Of a DNA stretch of 64,000 nt, positions 10,434 to 21,168 are shown in pieces. Origin of the DNA: Cryptomeria japonica (Eukaryota > Streptophyta > Pinopsida > Cupressales > Cupressaceae); contig NC_081409.1 in assembly GCF_030272615.1 (NCBI RefSeq), positions 655,186,468-655,250,467 on the forward strand, written 5' to 3'. The stretch's first letter is position 1, and each line of letters begins with the position of its first letter. The position numbers and the translations under genes are program-made. The notes below the pieces were generated by a model. The model saw only the letters and a program-made list of their open reading frames with translations, ran no database searches and was not told the origin of the DNA.

Positions 10434-11951
10434 CTATGATATCAAATTTATATCCTCTTCCTGAGGAATGTCTTTAGCTTGCAACCTTTGAGGAAATGGG
10501 GGTATTTGATGATTTTGAGGTATTTGGGTTGTTGGGCTAGATAGTTCCTTTTCCTTTTGTATCTTAGTTATAACTAGAGGAGACGAGTTAGGTAAAGTTG
10601 TCCCAGATCTAAGGTGAATATCACTTTTAGAAAGAGAATAAGTTGGATATTGATTACGATCAGTTGAATAAACTTGTTGTTGTTGTTGTGGCTTGCTATT
10701 AGGATTCGGCATTGGTTGAGTGAGAAGTTGTGTATATTTAGGTGGAACGGTATTGGTAGTAGGAGGAGGCATTATAGCATGTTGTTGTGGCTATTGATGG
10801 GGTTGTTGATAACCAAATGACTGATTTGTCCCTTACGAACCTCGTCTCCATTGAGGGGTAGGTTGCCAATTCCCTTGGAATGATTGCCATCATCCTTGAG
10901 ACTGAGACCAATTTCCTTTTGGTTGTTTCCACTGTGGAGTTTGATTGGCAAAAATTTTCCCTTGTCCTTGAGGATTATACCAATTTTGATAATTTCCAAA
11001 ATTTTGAGCATATGGAGATTGCCATTGATTATTTTGTGCATAGGAATTTCCATTATAACCAGAAAAAGAAAGTGGATCAGGAGGCATACCTTGTCTTGGA
11101 AAATTTTGCCTCCTTTGAGGAACATAGAAAACTTGTCCATCATCTCCTTGTACTGTCTTGAAATTAGGAACTTCAAGATTTGCAACCATCTTACATCTAT
11201 AGTCTCTTTTCTTCTGTCTACAATGTGGGCAGAATTTTGCAAGGATTGCATCAACTTCCTCATGCTTCTTCTTAGCCTTTAGTGTGTTGAACTGAGTAGC
11301 CATATTGTTTATGATATCATACTTAAAATCCTTCAAAAGGTGGCTAAGCTCCATTTGAGAAACTTCGTTACTGGATGTTGATGAAGAAATTCCCAGCTTG
11401 AAACACCTACTATTCTTAGAAGAAGATCTGGAATACTTCTGACAAATTTCACCAATGCCATTCCATGTTGCTTGTGTTATATCACCACCTCCCATAAGTT
11501 CCAAAGCATCTGTGCATTCATCACTGATTCCCCCTAAAAATATTAACTTAAGAGAATCTTCATTTAGAGTACTATGCTTGGACTTCTTGACACTGAATAA
11601 AAATCTCTCCAAATAATCATCTAGACTCTCATCTTCCTTTTGTGTCATTCTAAAAATATCATCCCCATGGCGGTCAGTCTCTCTACAATAATCTTTATAT
11701 TTAACAAGAAACAACCATTTCATCTCATCCATTGTAGTGATTGTACTACTCCCAAGACTCATAAACCATCTCAAAGTTTATTTATTTAAAGTGGCAGGAA
11801 ATATTTTGAGTCTATGGGCATTTATAGTATAATCATAACTCCTACAGAGGACATCAAATTCAAACAAGAAAGTGTCGGGATCCTCTGTCACTAATCCATA
11901 GAATTTAGGAAGGGAAGAAGCTGGAATGTTCTTGATATTAGCATTATCATG
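10434..11951 (-). pseudogene. Element A gag, main part
   Basis: Gag forms the virus-like particle. The minus-strand frame (11951 to 10434, with stops near 11776, 10889 and 10850) opens with DNANIKNIPASSLPKFYGL, a typical start of the plant retrotransposon gag core. It continues through MKWLFLVKYKDY and DESLDDYLERF, a cysteine/histidine segment FCPHCRQKKRDYRC, and a glutamine/asparagine/proline-rich tail including a QQQQQ run. Its first codons are at 51865-52179, on the far side of element B. Removing B rejoins the frame at FDLH|DNAN. Confidence 0.85.
11947..11951. repeat. Target site duplication TCATG (left copy) of element B
   Basis: TCATG immediately before TGTTAGC of B's left LTR; identical to 51860-51864, nearly 40 kb away. 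Confidence 0.95.
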
Positions 11952-12960
11952 TGTTAGCGTCCCCTCAAATTTTAATTCAATTTTCAAACTTGTGGCTTGC
12001 CCTTTAGTCATTCTTTTAATTTTGGCCTTTTGTGGTTTCTGTTTTCAACCTCTTTTTTCGAACCTTAAAGTAGTTCAAAAGGTTCAAGGTTCAAAGTGCA
12101 GCTTATGTAGTGTCTTTAGCGACCTTATCCTTGCAAGAGCACATGCGTTGTTGTTATGTGTCTTGAACTTTGAACTCATGAACCTTTTGGATCAAGGTTC
12201 AAATAGCTCCCTGTGCATGAGTCGTAGTTGTTTAATGTGTTTAGTCAGTATTAAACTTGAACCTTGAACCTTCTGTATTCTTGGTTCAACAGTTCAAGGT
12301 TCAAAGTCCTCTTTCTCTTGTTGGTAATTGTTATTTATCATTCTCGACATTGTTTTGAGCCACTAGTTCACTATTGTTCTTTCCAAATGAACTTGAATCA
12401 TTGAACTCTTTGTGAGATGGTTCAAGGTTCAAAAGGTACATCTCAAAAGCTTATCCTAAATACTTTGTTAACACTGGAGGCAGTGCGGCAAGAAGGAATA
12501 TTTCCAGCATCTAGCAATTTAAAATTCTACATTTAGAAAGAAATCATGAGAATGTAAAATATTTGTGCGGAAGTGATGGGTAATTAAGAAAGTGTTAGGT
12601 TTTTAGTCATTTCATGACAACTTCACACGTTTAAATGAATCATTATGAAGCATGTGTAGTTTTCTCTATTTTTTTCCATCTGTTAAAAAGAAAAAAAAGA
12701 TATATGTATTCATTTCCATAATTTGTAAAGGGTTATAGCTGCTATCATTGAGCGAATTGGAGGTGCTGAAGGTAAATTCAGCTCTACTTTCCTAAGAAGG
12801 TTTCACAGATTCATGGTGGTAATAGGTAAGTTCAGACAATTCCCCTATGCTGTATTTCTTTAGTTCTGAAGGTTTATCAGTATAGGAAGAAAATCTTTAA
12901 TTTGTTGAAGTAGAATTCAACCCTGTTTTAGAATTGCTTGATCAAAAGTATAGATAGGTA
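11952..12960 (+). other. Element B left LTR: U3-like segment with TTGAAC-type motifs
   Basis: Between about 12060 and 12440 the motifs GTTCAAGG, TTGAACCTT and TTTGAAC recur in both orientations, often as back-to-back pairs. The right LTR has the same cluster at 42780-43190. No convincing reading frame. A run of CTGTTAAAAAGAAAAAAAAG near 12680 precedes the coding part. Confidence 0.6.
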
Positions 12961-15900
12961 GTATAAGGCCAGTATTGCTGAAGCTTGGTCGGGCATCATA
13001 TTTAGTAAGCATATTACTAGAGCTAGATGATACTTCCTTAGCTCATGCCAATCTAGGGGATTTCATAGAAAGAACCAAAAAACGTTGAGCTGGTTCAACA
13101 ATGGAGAAAATAGTGAAAAGTGGTCTCGCTGAAGCTATTGCATTTCCACTTGCCGCACCATGCCCAAATTTGGTGATTGCTTGTATGAATATGTATGATG
13201 TCGAGAATAGGTGCATAAGAACCAGTAATGGTGAGCCACTAGTTGTTATTAATAAGGAAACAATAATGGCAGCTATGGGAATCCCACACAAGGAATCATA
13301 TGAGGATTGGTCAATTGGGACCTCATATGCCTTCTTCTCTAAGAAAAAGAGTGTGTATAGGAGTGTACTTGCAAGTAACTGGCTCCTTAAAGTTCAAACG
13401 GGAGGGTCACGGTTGCTGAAGCTCCTTACAAGAGAGCACTTCATCACTAAAGTGTGAGACATTGTTATACTGCTGAACAGGCTCAAAGGCAATTCACACT
13501 CCTTTTACTGGGAAGATTGGATGTATTTTTACATTCAAGTACTATTATCGAGTGATAGTTATTTTAACTAGGCACAAGTAATTATAGAAAGAATCCATGA
13601 AGGTTTGAGTAACTTTGTGGGTATGTCCAGTTTCTATATGTCCTCTTATCTTTTCTACATATTAGCTTATACTAGATATTGGCCCGGCATGAAGGTTTAT
13701 GATTAATACCCTTTGTTACAATATTAGAAACATGTAGAACACATTGCCAGATGGAATGGAGTCTTTGCAGGGAGACTTGCTTTTGAACTGCAGGGTGATG
13801 TGAACAAGAGAATATTAGTTGAAGCAATGGAGTTAAGAATTACATACGACAACTTCTTTATTCAATTTTGTAGGTTCACCTATCTTTGGGTAGGCAGTTT
13901 CGAAGGAGAACCATTTAAGCTTCCCAAGTATGCCTTTGATAGCTAAGTACTCATAGAGGTGAGTAGGCAACTGGCTCATATTGATAAGAAGCTGGGGGAA
14001 AATGGCAAATTTGGAGTGGCCTTTCCTATTGAACTTGGGTACTACAACTATAAGTCTGTATCTGATGCTTTAAATTTATAATTGGAATTTAAGAGAATGA
14101 ACTTGCAGCCCTATGTTGCTAGACATAGGTTTGATAGCATAGGTTATGTCGTGGAAAACCTAAATGCGGACAACGACTTCTATCATGAACCCTATTTGGA
14201 AGATTGCTGGGAGAATTGCAATGATGAATATGAGGTAAGGAGGAGACAGTGGTCGAGATTTACTCTATAGCAAATAATCACCTTGAAGCTTCCTATCAGT
14301 ATATCCAGAGTAGAGGAAGATGCATGGGAAGATGTTTTAGATCCTGAATTCAAAAAAGGAAGTCCAAGTAGAGCCAATTCCAGAGATTGACTGGAGTAAA
14401 AAGGAAGAGGATTACATTCAAGCTAGAACTTTCATTGTTGTGATTCAAAGTCAATTGTTGAAAAAATCCAACCTAGAAGATCAAAAAGGTCACCCGTAGG
14501 TTCTACAATAGTCAGAGTAACTCGATCAAGGAGAAAGAAACAAAGCAAAAATTCAACATTGAGCTAGATGGTTGTGGACCTAGATCCTAATGAAGAGGTT
14601 GAAGTAATAATGGATAAACAATATTTGGGAGACCTTGGGGTATAGGAAATGGACATCGGTAAAGAAACAGAGGAGGAATTGAACCCAACAAATACTCTTG
14701 TTATTTTTAATTCACCAAGTAGCTAGACAACTCCTTTGTCCAAGGAACCAACAAACACTCCATGATGGTTAGAGGCTGATGTTGGGAAGAAATGCAGTGT
14801 GGTGCCGATAACACTCCCTATAGAAGATATGGTCAACAAATATCTTAGGAAGGTGTCCAAGCTGAAAAGACTCAAGACACAAATAATGCTTGAGGTGGAT
14901 GAAGAAATAGGTCATTGGATAGCCGAGATGGCTAAGCCCATACTAGATAGAGACATAGACAATGTTACCGAAGATGACTTCATAGTAGAAAAAATTGACC
15001 TGGGGGTTGCTTCGCAAGTTGTTGATGTTAAACACTTGGAGTCTTCCACGAAGAGAATGATTTCTAGATCATGGAAAGACAAAAAAGATAAGTAAGAGTT
15101 GAATCAAATCATCACTTAGATGGTTGAGTACTTTAATGTCATTCATCATCCAAACCCCCAACCCTTGTCATAGGTGGCAGTATCATTTGATCCCAAATCT
15201 CCAGCAAATCAAAAGATGTTGGATCAAGTTCAAAGAAACAAAATGGTCCCAGAGATATTTAATGAGTGTATTGATCTCATAATACAACAAGAATCAGATT
15301 ATATTGTCATTCTAGTTAAACTATATGAGGATGTGGTGACTATGAGTAAGGAATTAGAAATAGAAGTCGTTGCCTAGGAAAATGAAAGGACCAAATGGGT
15401 GGTAGTCCTTTCATAGATGAATGATATACAAAAGTTTGGTGTGATGAAACTCTTGGCCGAAAGGCCTATGGAGATCTTGGATGATAATGTATTGTATGTA
15501 TCGAGAAAAAAATGGAGTGGCAAAATTCAATTATCAAACAGGGCAACGAAGAATCAACCAAATTGCTAAAGGGATTGATGAATCTGATTGATACCATGCA
15601 AAAAGGCCTTAAATACATTGATATCCAACTTATGAAAGGTGATGCCCAAACAATTGAATCTGCCATGTATATGACAAAAAATATTCCAAGAAAGGATACA
15701 GTTCATTTTAAAGACGAAATCCCTAACTACAGATGATTTTTCAAAAGTAGCCAGGATTGAGTCAATGCTTACGGTTTGTTCTGATCATCTGGAAGCACAC
15801 AAGGCAAGGGTGACACAAGTAAATATGGACAAGGAAGTATGGAAGCAAAGAATTCAACATATTGGACTCCCATATTTACAGGTCATCCTGAATTTCTCAG

Positions 15901-15986
15901 CGACACATTTAGAGTGGCATGGCATGCACAGTTCAGCGGTGAAGCAAGATAAACTAGTGGCCTCTTCTACCACGGTGGAGTCATAA
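12961..15986 (+). pseudogene. LTR-encoded protein of unknown function (element B, left LTR)
   Basis: An unrecognised protein of about 1000 codons. The frame runs from about 12961 (the ATG of the right-LTR copy is ATA here) to the stop at 15984-15986. It stays in one frame to about 15377 with many in-frame stops, then shifts twice. Recognisable blocks are SGLAEAIAFPLAAPCPNLV, MYDVENRCIRTSNGEPLVV, a central region ending YEVRRRQWSRFTL, then a basic stretch. After that come MVPITLPIEDMVNKYL, FDPKSPANQKMLDQVQR, and a probably helical C-terminus (ESTKLLKGLMNLIDTMQKGL). Similar blocks in the same order occur in element E, and the N-terminal block resembles C's LTR protein. No retroelement enzyme motif is present. 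Confidence 0.65.
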
Positions 15987-16779
15987 TCTATTAGGGGATG
16001 ACTTGTCAGCCTTTCTATGGCTTCTATTTTAGTTTCTTTGTTTTAAGTAAATGGTTTCTTTAACCTATGGTTAAAGTGAAGTTTTTATGTAACAAACTAT
16101 GAGCTTGGGGGTTATTTAAACTAGTTAGATTATGTTTGGGGCTCGAAAACTATGATTTTTTGAGGAAATGATAAAAATTTGTTTTTTGTGAATTTCCCAA
16201 AAAAATAAAATGATTGGTTTTTAAATGAAATGTTATAGTGTACTATCTCAGAATTTGTGGGTTTAAGGATTAGCAATCTTTCTTGAGAAATTAGCTAATG
16301 TGCATAATATCATTTTGTTATTAGTTATTCCTATGTTTTCTGGATTCACTGTTACTATTATTTTATAAGTAAATTCATTGTGGATTGAGTTGTATTGATC
16401 CTCCTTATCCTATGAGACATGAGCGAGAATTGATCAGAGTTCATACTAGTATGTATTTGCTTTTACTCTGAATTTATGAAGTGAATATGTGTGAAAATAG
16501 GAGTCTGTGTACTCTTATTTGAAAGTGATCATCAGAACATTCTCTTAGATTATTAAAAATTCATTCCTTTGTGTTGATAGATAAATGTTGAAGACTTTTC
16601 ACACTTTCTAGTTAAAAGTCTATTCATTTAGAATTTTTTTGCATACAATTCATTTCAAATCCAACTATTGGTTTATTTGTTTCCCTTTCATAAAAGGGGT
16701 AAAAGAATCATAGTGTTATTCAAAGAAAAAAAACATTATAATTAGAAGAAAGGGACAAATTTGTTAACCAACAGATTTT

Positions 16780-16797
16780 TTGTGACTTTGTTAGGGA
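16780..16797 (+). other. Element B primer binding site, tRNA-Arg-like (degenerate)
   Basis: TTGTGACTTTGTTAGGGA, six bases after the LTR end, aligns with the cleaner site TGGTGACTCTACTGGGGA of element C. Both resemble the complement of a plant tRNA-Arg 3' end, as used by Tat/Ogre elements. Confidence 0.6.
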
Positions 16798-16938
16798 GTT
16801 GAATGATAAGACTGGTTGCCTAGTTGTAAGTCTTGAGTCAAGAAGATGTACTAGGTATCAAAGACGGGAAGGGATATTTGTTTCTATTTTTCAAGGGTTA
16901 TAGAACCTAAATTTTCACCCCACTTTTTCATCTCAAAG

Positions 16939-18388
16939 ATGAGCAAGAAGTAGACCTCCTTCCCCATCTTCTTCACTCCCTATATCCTCAGTCTGTCAAG
17001 CTCTAACCTTGCATGGTACTGCTTTACCAAATATAATTAACTTGACTCCTCTCAATATCATCTTTCCAATGACAGTAAATATCCCTTGGGGAGCTGCAAT
17101 AGACCCACTGAACTTAGGTTTAAATCCGAATCCCCTACCCAAAGGTGTGAGAGATCACTTACCAAAATTTAGTGGTGATGGGAAAATCATTGTTGATGAG
17201 CACTTAAATGCTTTCAATGTTGCTTGTGGGTTAATAGTTGTTCAGCACGAACATGTTGTCATGAGACTATTTGTGCAAACATTGACTGGGGTAGTGACAG
17301 ATTTATTCTATCACCTGCCAAATAGTGTGATAACAAATTAGCAGGATTTGAAAACATAATTTAAAGAAAGGTTCAAAGTAGCAGAAGATGAGCATTCTCT
17401 TTTGGCTCAATTGGCTCAATTGAAGAAAGAGATCCCGAAGTCAATGAGGGATTTTGTGGCCAAATTTGATAAGATTGTACATAAAATTCTTGTTAATAAA
17501 AAACCCTCGGATGACAATCCGAAATGTTTCTTTATCAATTCCATGCCTTCAGAGATAAGTTTCCTAATCCCCAGACAAAGATTTGCAACACTAAGTGATT
17601 TTAAAACACTCATCGTTGAGTTGGAGGATGACTTGATTACTGCAGGGAAATGTAAGAGAGAAGTACAAATACCCAATGCCCAACCCTCTACTTCATTTGA
17701 TCTTGTTATTCAAAGACTAATGAATGACGTGATAACTCTCAACAGATAGCTGCCAAAAGATAGTACATCAAATCCATCTCCTTACCAAGATATACCTAGA
17801 AGGAACACAAATCAATCTTTGGGGATTGGAAACAAATTGTTGGAATTACCTCCTACCCAGCAAAGATTGGCAATAGAGGCTCCACCACCAAAAGGAAATA
17901 TGTGTGTTTTTCACCTCATGGATGAACATGATAGTAATTCTTGTCCTAAAATGGTGTGTTATGCATAGTTGATTGGTTCCAAAGGGAGCTCAAATGAATT
18001 AAGTGAACAAGAATCTCTTAGACAACTTGGTGACTCTGAAATTCACTTCTTACAGTATGAGTCAGATTTAGAAAGAGGAGGTGACATATTGGTTACTTTA
18101 GAAGATCCTTCATGTGTTGTGCTGACAAGGAATCAATAGAATATAAAGCCTCAAGGCATTCCTTCATCCTCTGTAGTGAACCTTAAAGGTAAATAAATTG
18201 TTCCTATATTTCCTAGCAATGATCATAGACCACAAGAATATTTGTTAGAAAAATCTATTGAAAAGGAAGGTTTATTTGATATTGTAGAATTTTGCAAGTC
18301 TTCTCATATTCAAATTACACCTGCTAAGTATCTTAAATTGAACCCTAAATAATTAAATAGACTCATTCAGTTTGTAAAAGGAAGTAAT
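16939..18388 (+). pseudogene. Element B gag (degenerate)
   Basis: This is the structural protein of the particle. From 17009 one frame runs through about seven in-frame stops to the protease without frameshift. The core starts at about PLPKGVRDHLPKFSGDG (17140-17180), followed by DEHLNAFNVACG, LFVQTLTGVV and ERFKVAEDEHSLLAQLAQLK, the usual gag core layout. It aligns with element C's gag (RDRLHKFARNN, EEHLKSFGDL, KLFVQSLVDD). A histidine/cysteine cluster CVFHLMDEHDSNSCP (about 17910-17950) is the probable nucleic-acid-binding knuckle. The start is uncertain: the ATG at 16939 is out of frame with the main part, so a small indel lies between. Confidence 0.8.
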
Positions 18389-18895
18389 GTGTTACAAGCT
18401 AGTGAAGCACAACAATCAGTAAATGCCACATTGTCTTCCCATAGTGATATATCAACTTATCTTGTTGCTCATGAAAGGACCCTTGAAATAACTACCCTCC
18501 AAACATATGATTCTTTGTCTATCCTTGAGTCAAAACTTGAACCATTTTATATATCATTGTTCATAAATGATCATAAGTTAAATAACTGTATTATAGATTC
18601 AGGTCCATCAGATAATATAATGCCTTCTACAGTAGCTAAATCCCTGGGGTTATCCTTGACAAAAAAATTTGGCAGATGTTATTCAATGGATTCTAAACAA
18701 ATTCCCCTACTGCGACAAATTAAGGATGCTCAAGTAGTTCTTGTTGCTTACCTGAATAAAAGAATCAAGCTGACTATTCTCATGGCTGACATTCCAGCTA
18801 GCTATGGCATGTTGCTAAGTCATACATTTTGTAGAGACTTAGGAGGGGAGATAAAAATGGATTGGTCTCAAGCCACAATTCCTATAGGAAAATAG
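18389..18895 (+). pseudogene. Element B protease
   Basis: Aspartic protease of the gag-pol polyprotein. CIIDSGPSDNIMPSTVAKSL (about 18590-18650) has the D-S-G catalytic motif. The flap region and the C-terminal ADIPASYGMLLSHTFCRDLG follow, matching the PHYGMLLSRQW block of element C. The frame is continuous with gag, and this segment has no internal stop. It ends at a TAG at 18893-18895. Confidence 0.85.
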
Positions 18896-19087
18896 TGAGT
18901 CATTTTGCAGCCTGAGCTAAAGTCTAAATTTACCATTTTTTCCTCTGATGATCCAAGGGCCCAAATTCTGTATCATGAATGTCAATTTGGAAATTACATG
19001 ATTTTGTCTGATAATGAGGTAGCAGGAGGTGTATCATAGTAAAAAGGAGAAGAAAGTTTGTGGTTAATGGAATTTCATGGAAGTTGT
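18896..19087 (+). pseudogene. Element B archaeal-type RNase H, N-terminal part, cut by element C
   Basis: After a degenerate linker the frame reaches LMEFHGSC at the edge of element C's left LTR. This corresponds to the first catalytic strand (WQMYFDGACSKEG) of the related enzyme in element C; the Asp is His here. The rest of the domain continues at 39049 with GSGASVVLFLPSG. Confidence 0.7.
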
Positions 19088-21168
19088 TGTTATCATTGTT
19101 TAAGAAATGGGTTTTCTTTTCCCATAATTGGCTAAGTTTTTGAAATTTTGAGTCAGGCATGCTATCAACTTCTTCAAATATGTGTTAAGTCTTTAAGGGT
19201 TTAGGGTTTTTGGTTTTAAATCGCTCAAATGTCTAATCAAAACCCTCTGGTTTCTATTCCTACATTACTTTATTCACTTAAGTAATGGGTCTTGGGGTCG
19301 TGTGAAGTGTCCCCCTTGTTATTTACCTAGGTAATCATTAACTAATTGTAAAATTTTATGCCTAATGCCTTTTTCCTTCTAATGTTGTCGGGTCCAGTAA
19401 GTGTTGTGCAACTTCCAGATGAATCTTCAGCTTTCACCATTTCATTAAGAGAAGTTGTGGGTGTGTTAAGCTATGCAAAATAGCAAAAGGGAAAAGCATT
19501 TTTCAAATGTGTGCATTTGGTTTGGTTTAATGAGACTCCATCTTGCTCAAGATCCAATGGCTGGCATTGATTCGCAGCTGAAATAAGCAAGTGAATTACC
19601 TTTCATGATATGGTGAAAAGGCTTGGTGGGACCCAACGGTGAAGACTTTTCCATGGCTAAAAGGTGATCAAGTTCAAGAGAAATCAACGGTTCGCATTAT
19701 TTCATGACTGATAGATGCTCATATGTTACGCTCTGCAAAATAGCGAAAGGTTTTTTGGCCCAGGAAAAGGGAGGTTTAATAAAAGTATAATAGATACACA
19801 GGTTCTCAAAGATCTGATGGCTAGCGCAGTTTCACAAGAGGAAGATGCTTGAAAGATAGCTTTCGTAAAACAGCAAAATGACATGGTGTTCCAAGCAAGC
19901 AGTCTAGTCTTTGAGATGGCAAGTAAGATAATGGCACATGGTTGAAAATCAAAGTGGTCAGAAAATCAGATTTAAGGACTAAAAGGTGGGTCCAAGAAGA
20001 TGAGTCATGCTGTGGGATAAGAAATGACTAGACACTAGGTGGATAATGCTAAGTCAGAAAACCCATGTCTACCAGATTCGAGTAGGTTGTTAAGCATCGA
20101 ACAAGTTTGATCTAATCTAACGGTCCGCGTGTGTTTGTGAGGATAAGATGCTTGTGCTTTAAAGCCCACAAAATGGCGAAAGCAAAAGGTGGGCCCAAAG
20201 AGTAGATAAAGCATAAAGGTAAAAAAGGATCAACTTTGTTTTGATCCAAGGGTTCTCGTCATTTCATGGCTACAAATCAAACGAATTTTAAGGCCTATGA
20301 AATGGCGAAAGAGAAAAAGAGATTCTTCTCAGCATGACGTAGAGCGAAAGCTATTACTTCTTGTAAAGCTTGATGGTGATGTGTCATTTGTCACATAGTT
20401 TCAAAAGGTGATTCAGGACCCACCAAGGTGTAACCGGCGGTTATGTAGCAAATAGTGACATGTGGTTGAATCTGAACTAAACCCAAAGAGTTTCCTAGAG
20501 CTAATGGCTGAATGCCATGTGCCATTTGTTAACTGGTGAATAAGTGGGGTAAGCAATAAAGGTCTCACTTAAAAGATGGTCATCTCAATATTGATACAAT
20601 GCTTCTCGCTGTTTCGTGGCCCGAAGATGCAAGTGGATTAACTCTTGCGAAATAACAAAAAACCATTAGCCATCAAGATGAGGAGTGATTAGTGAAAAAG
20701 CTGATGGTCCCGGTAGGGGTTAAAGGCCAGGTGGTTAGAGTTCCATCTAACACTTAGCGTAGCTTCGCAAAAGGAAAGTGCTCATGGGATAAAGCTTGCG
20801 AAATGGCAAAAGAGCGAAAAGGAAAACACAGAGGCATGTTATGACCCGTTGGAGCGAAATTTTTGAATTCTTCTATGAATTCAATTCTCAAGGGACGACC
20901 AAAGCATGCGGTATCAATGTCGCAGTTAAGAGCCCGACTACCGTATATGATCTCATATCAATTGAATGAAGGCATCATTTTGTAAAGTTATTGTAGAGAA
21001 GTGCTTGCAGAGCAAATTTCTTCAATTGTAGAGCGGATTTCTTCAAGCAAAAAACAGGTTCTCTTATACTCTTGTTTGGCAATTACTTAACAGTGTGTTT
21101 TAATTGAGGTCTTGATTTTTAATAGGATAGTTGGGGTTAGTAATTAAGTTGCTTGCATAGTCTTTAAT
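19088..21168 (+). other. Element C left LTR: 2.1 kb U3-like segment with GCGAAA-type motifs
   Basis: There is no real reading frame. A motif GCGAAATGGCGAAAG, with variants such as GCAAAATAGCAAAAG, recurs about every 120-350 bp from about 19470 to 20820. It repeats at matching places in the right LTR (32921-34240). In the right copy more CG dinucleotides survive; several have become TG or CA here. Confidence 0.6.

Larger units (their letters stand above)
11952..16773 (+). mobile_element. Element B left LTR (4.82 kb)
   Basis: Starts TGTTAGCGTCCCCTC and ends GTTAACCAACA. It is collinear with the right LTR (42681-51859) once element D is removed. Positions 11952-12960 are non-coding and packed with GTTCAAGGTTCAA motifs. 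Positions 12961-15986 hold the LTR reading frame. Positions 15987-16773 are AT-rich non-coding sequence leading to the primer site. By eye the two LTRs differ at very roughly 8-10% of positions in the coding part, more than the LTRs of C or D, in keeping with B being the older host. Confidence 0.9.

Noticed and set aside
10880-11282. Plus-strand frames opposite element A gag
   Set aside because: Antisense shadow of the glutamine-rich gag tail; the minus strand has clear gag motifs.
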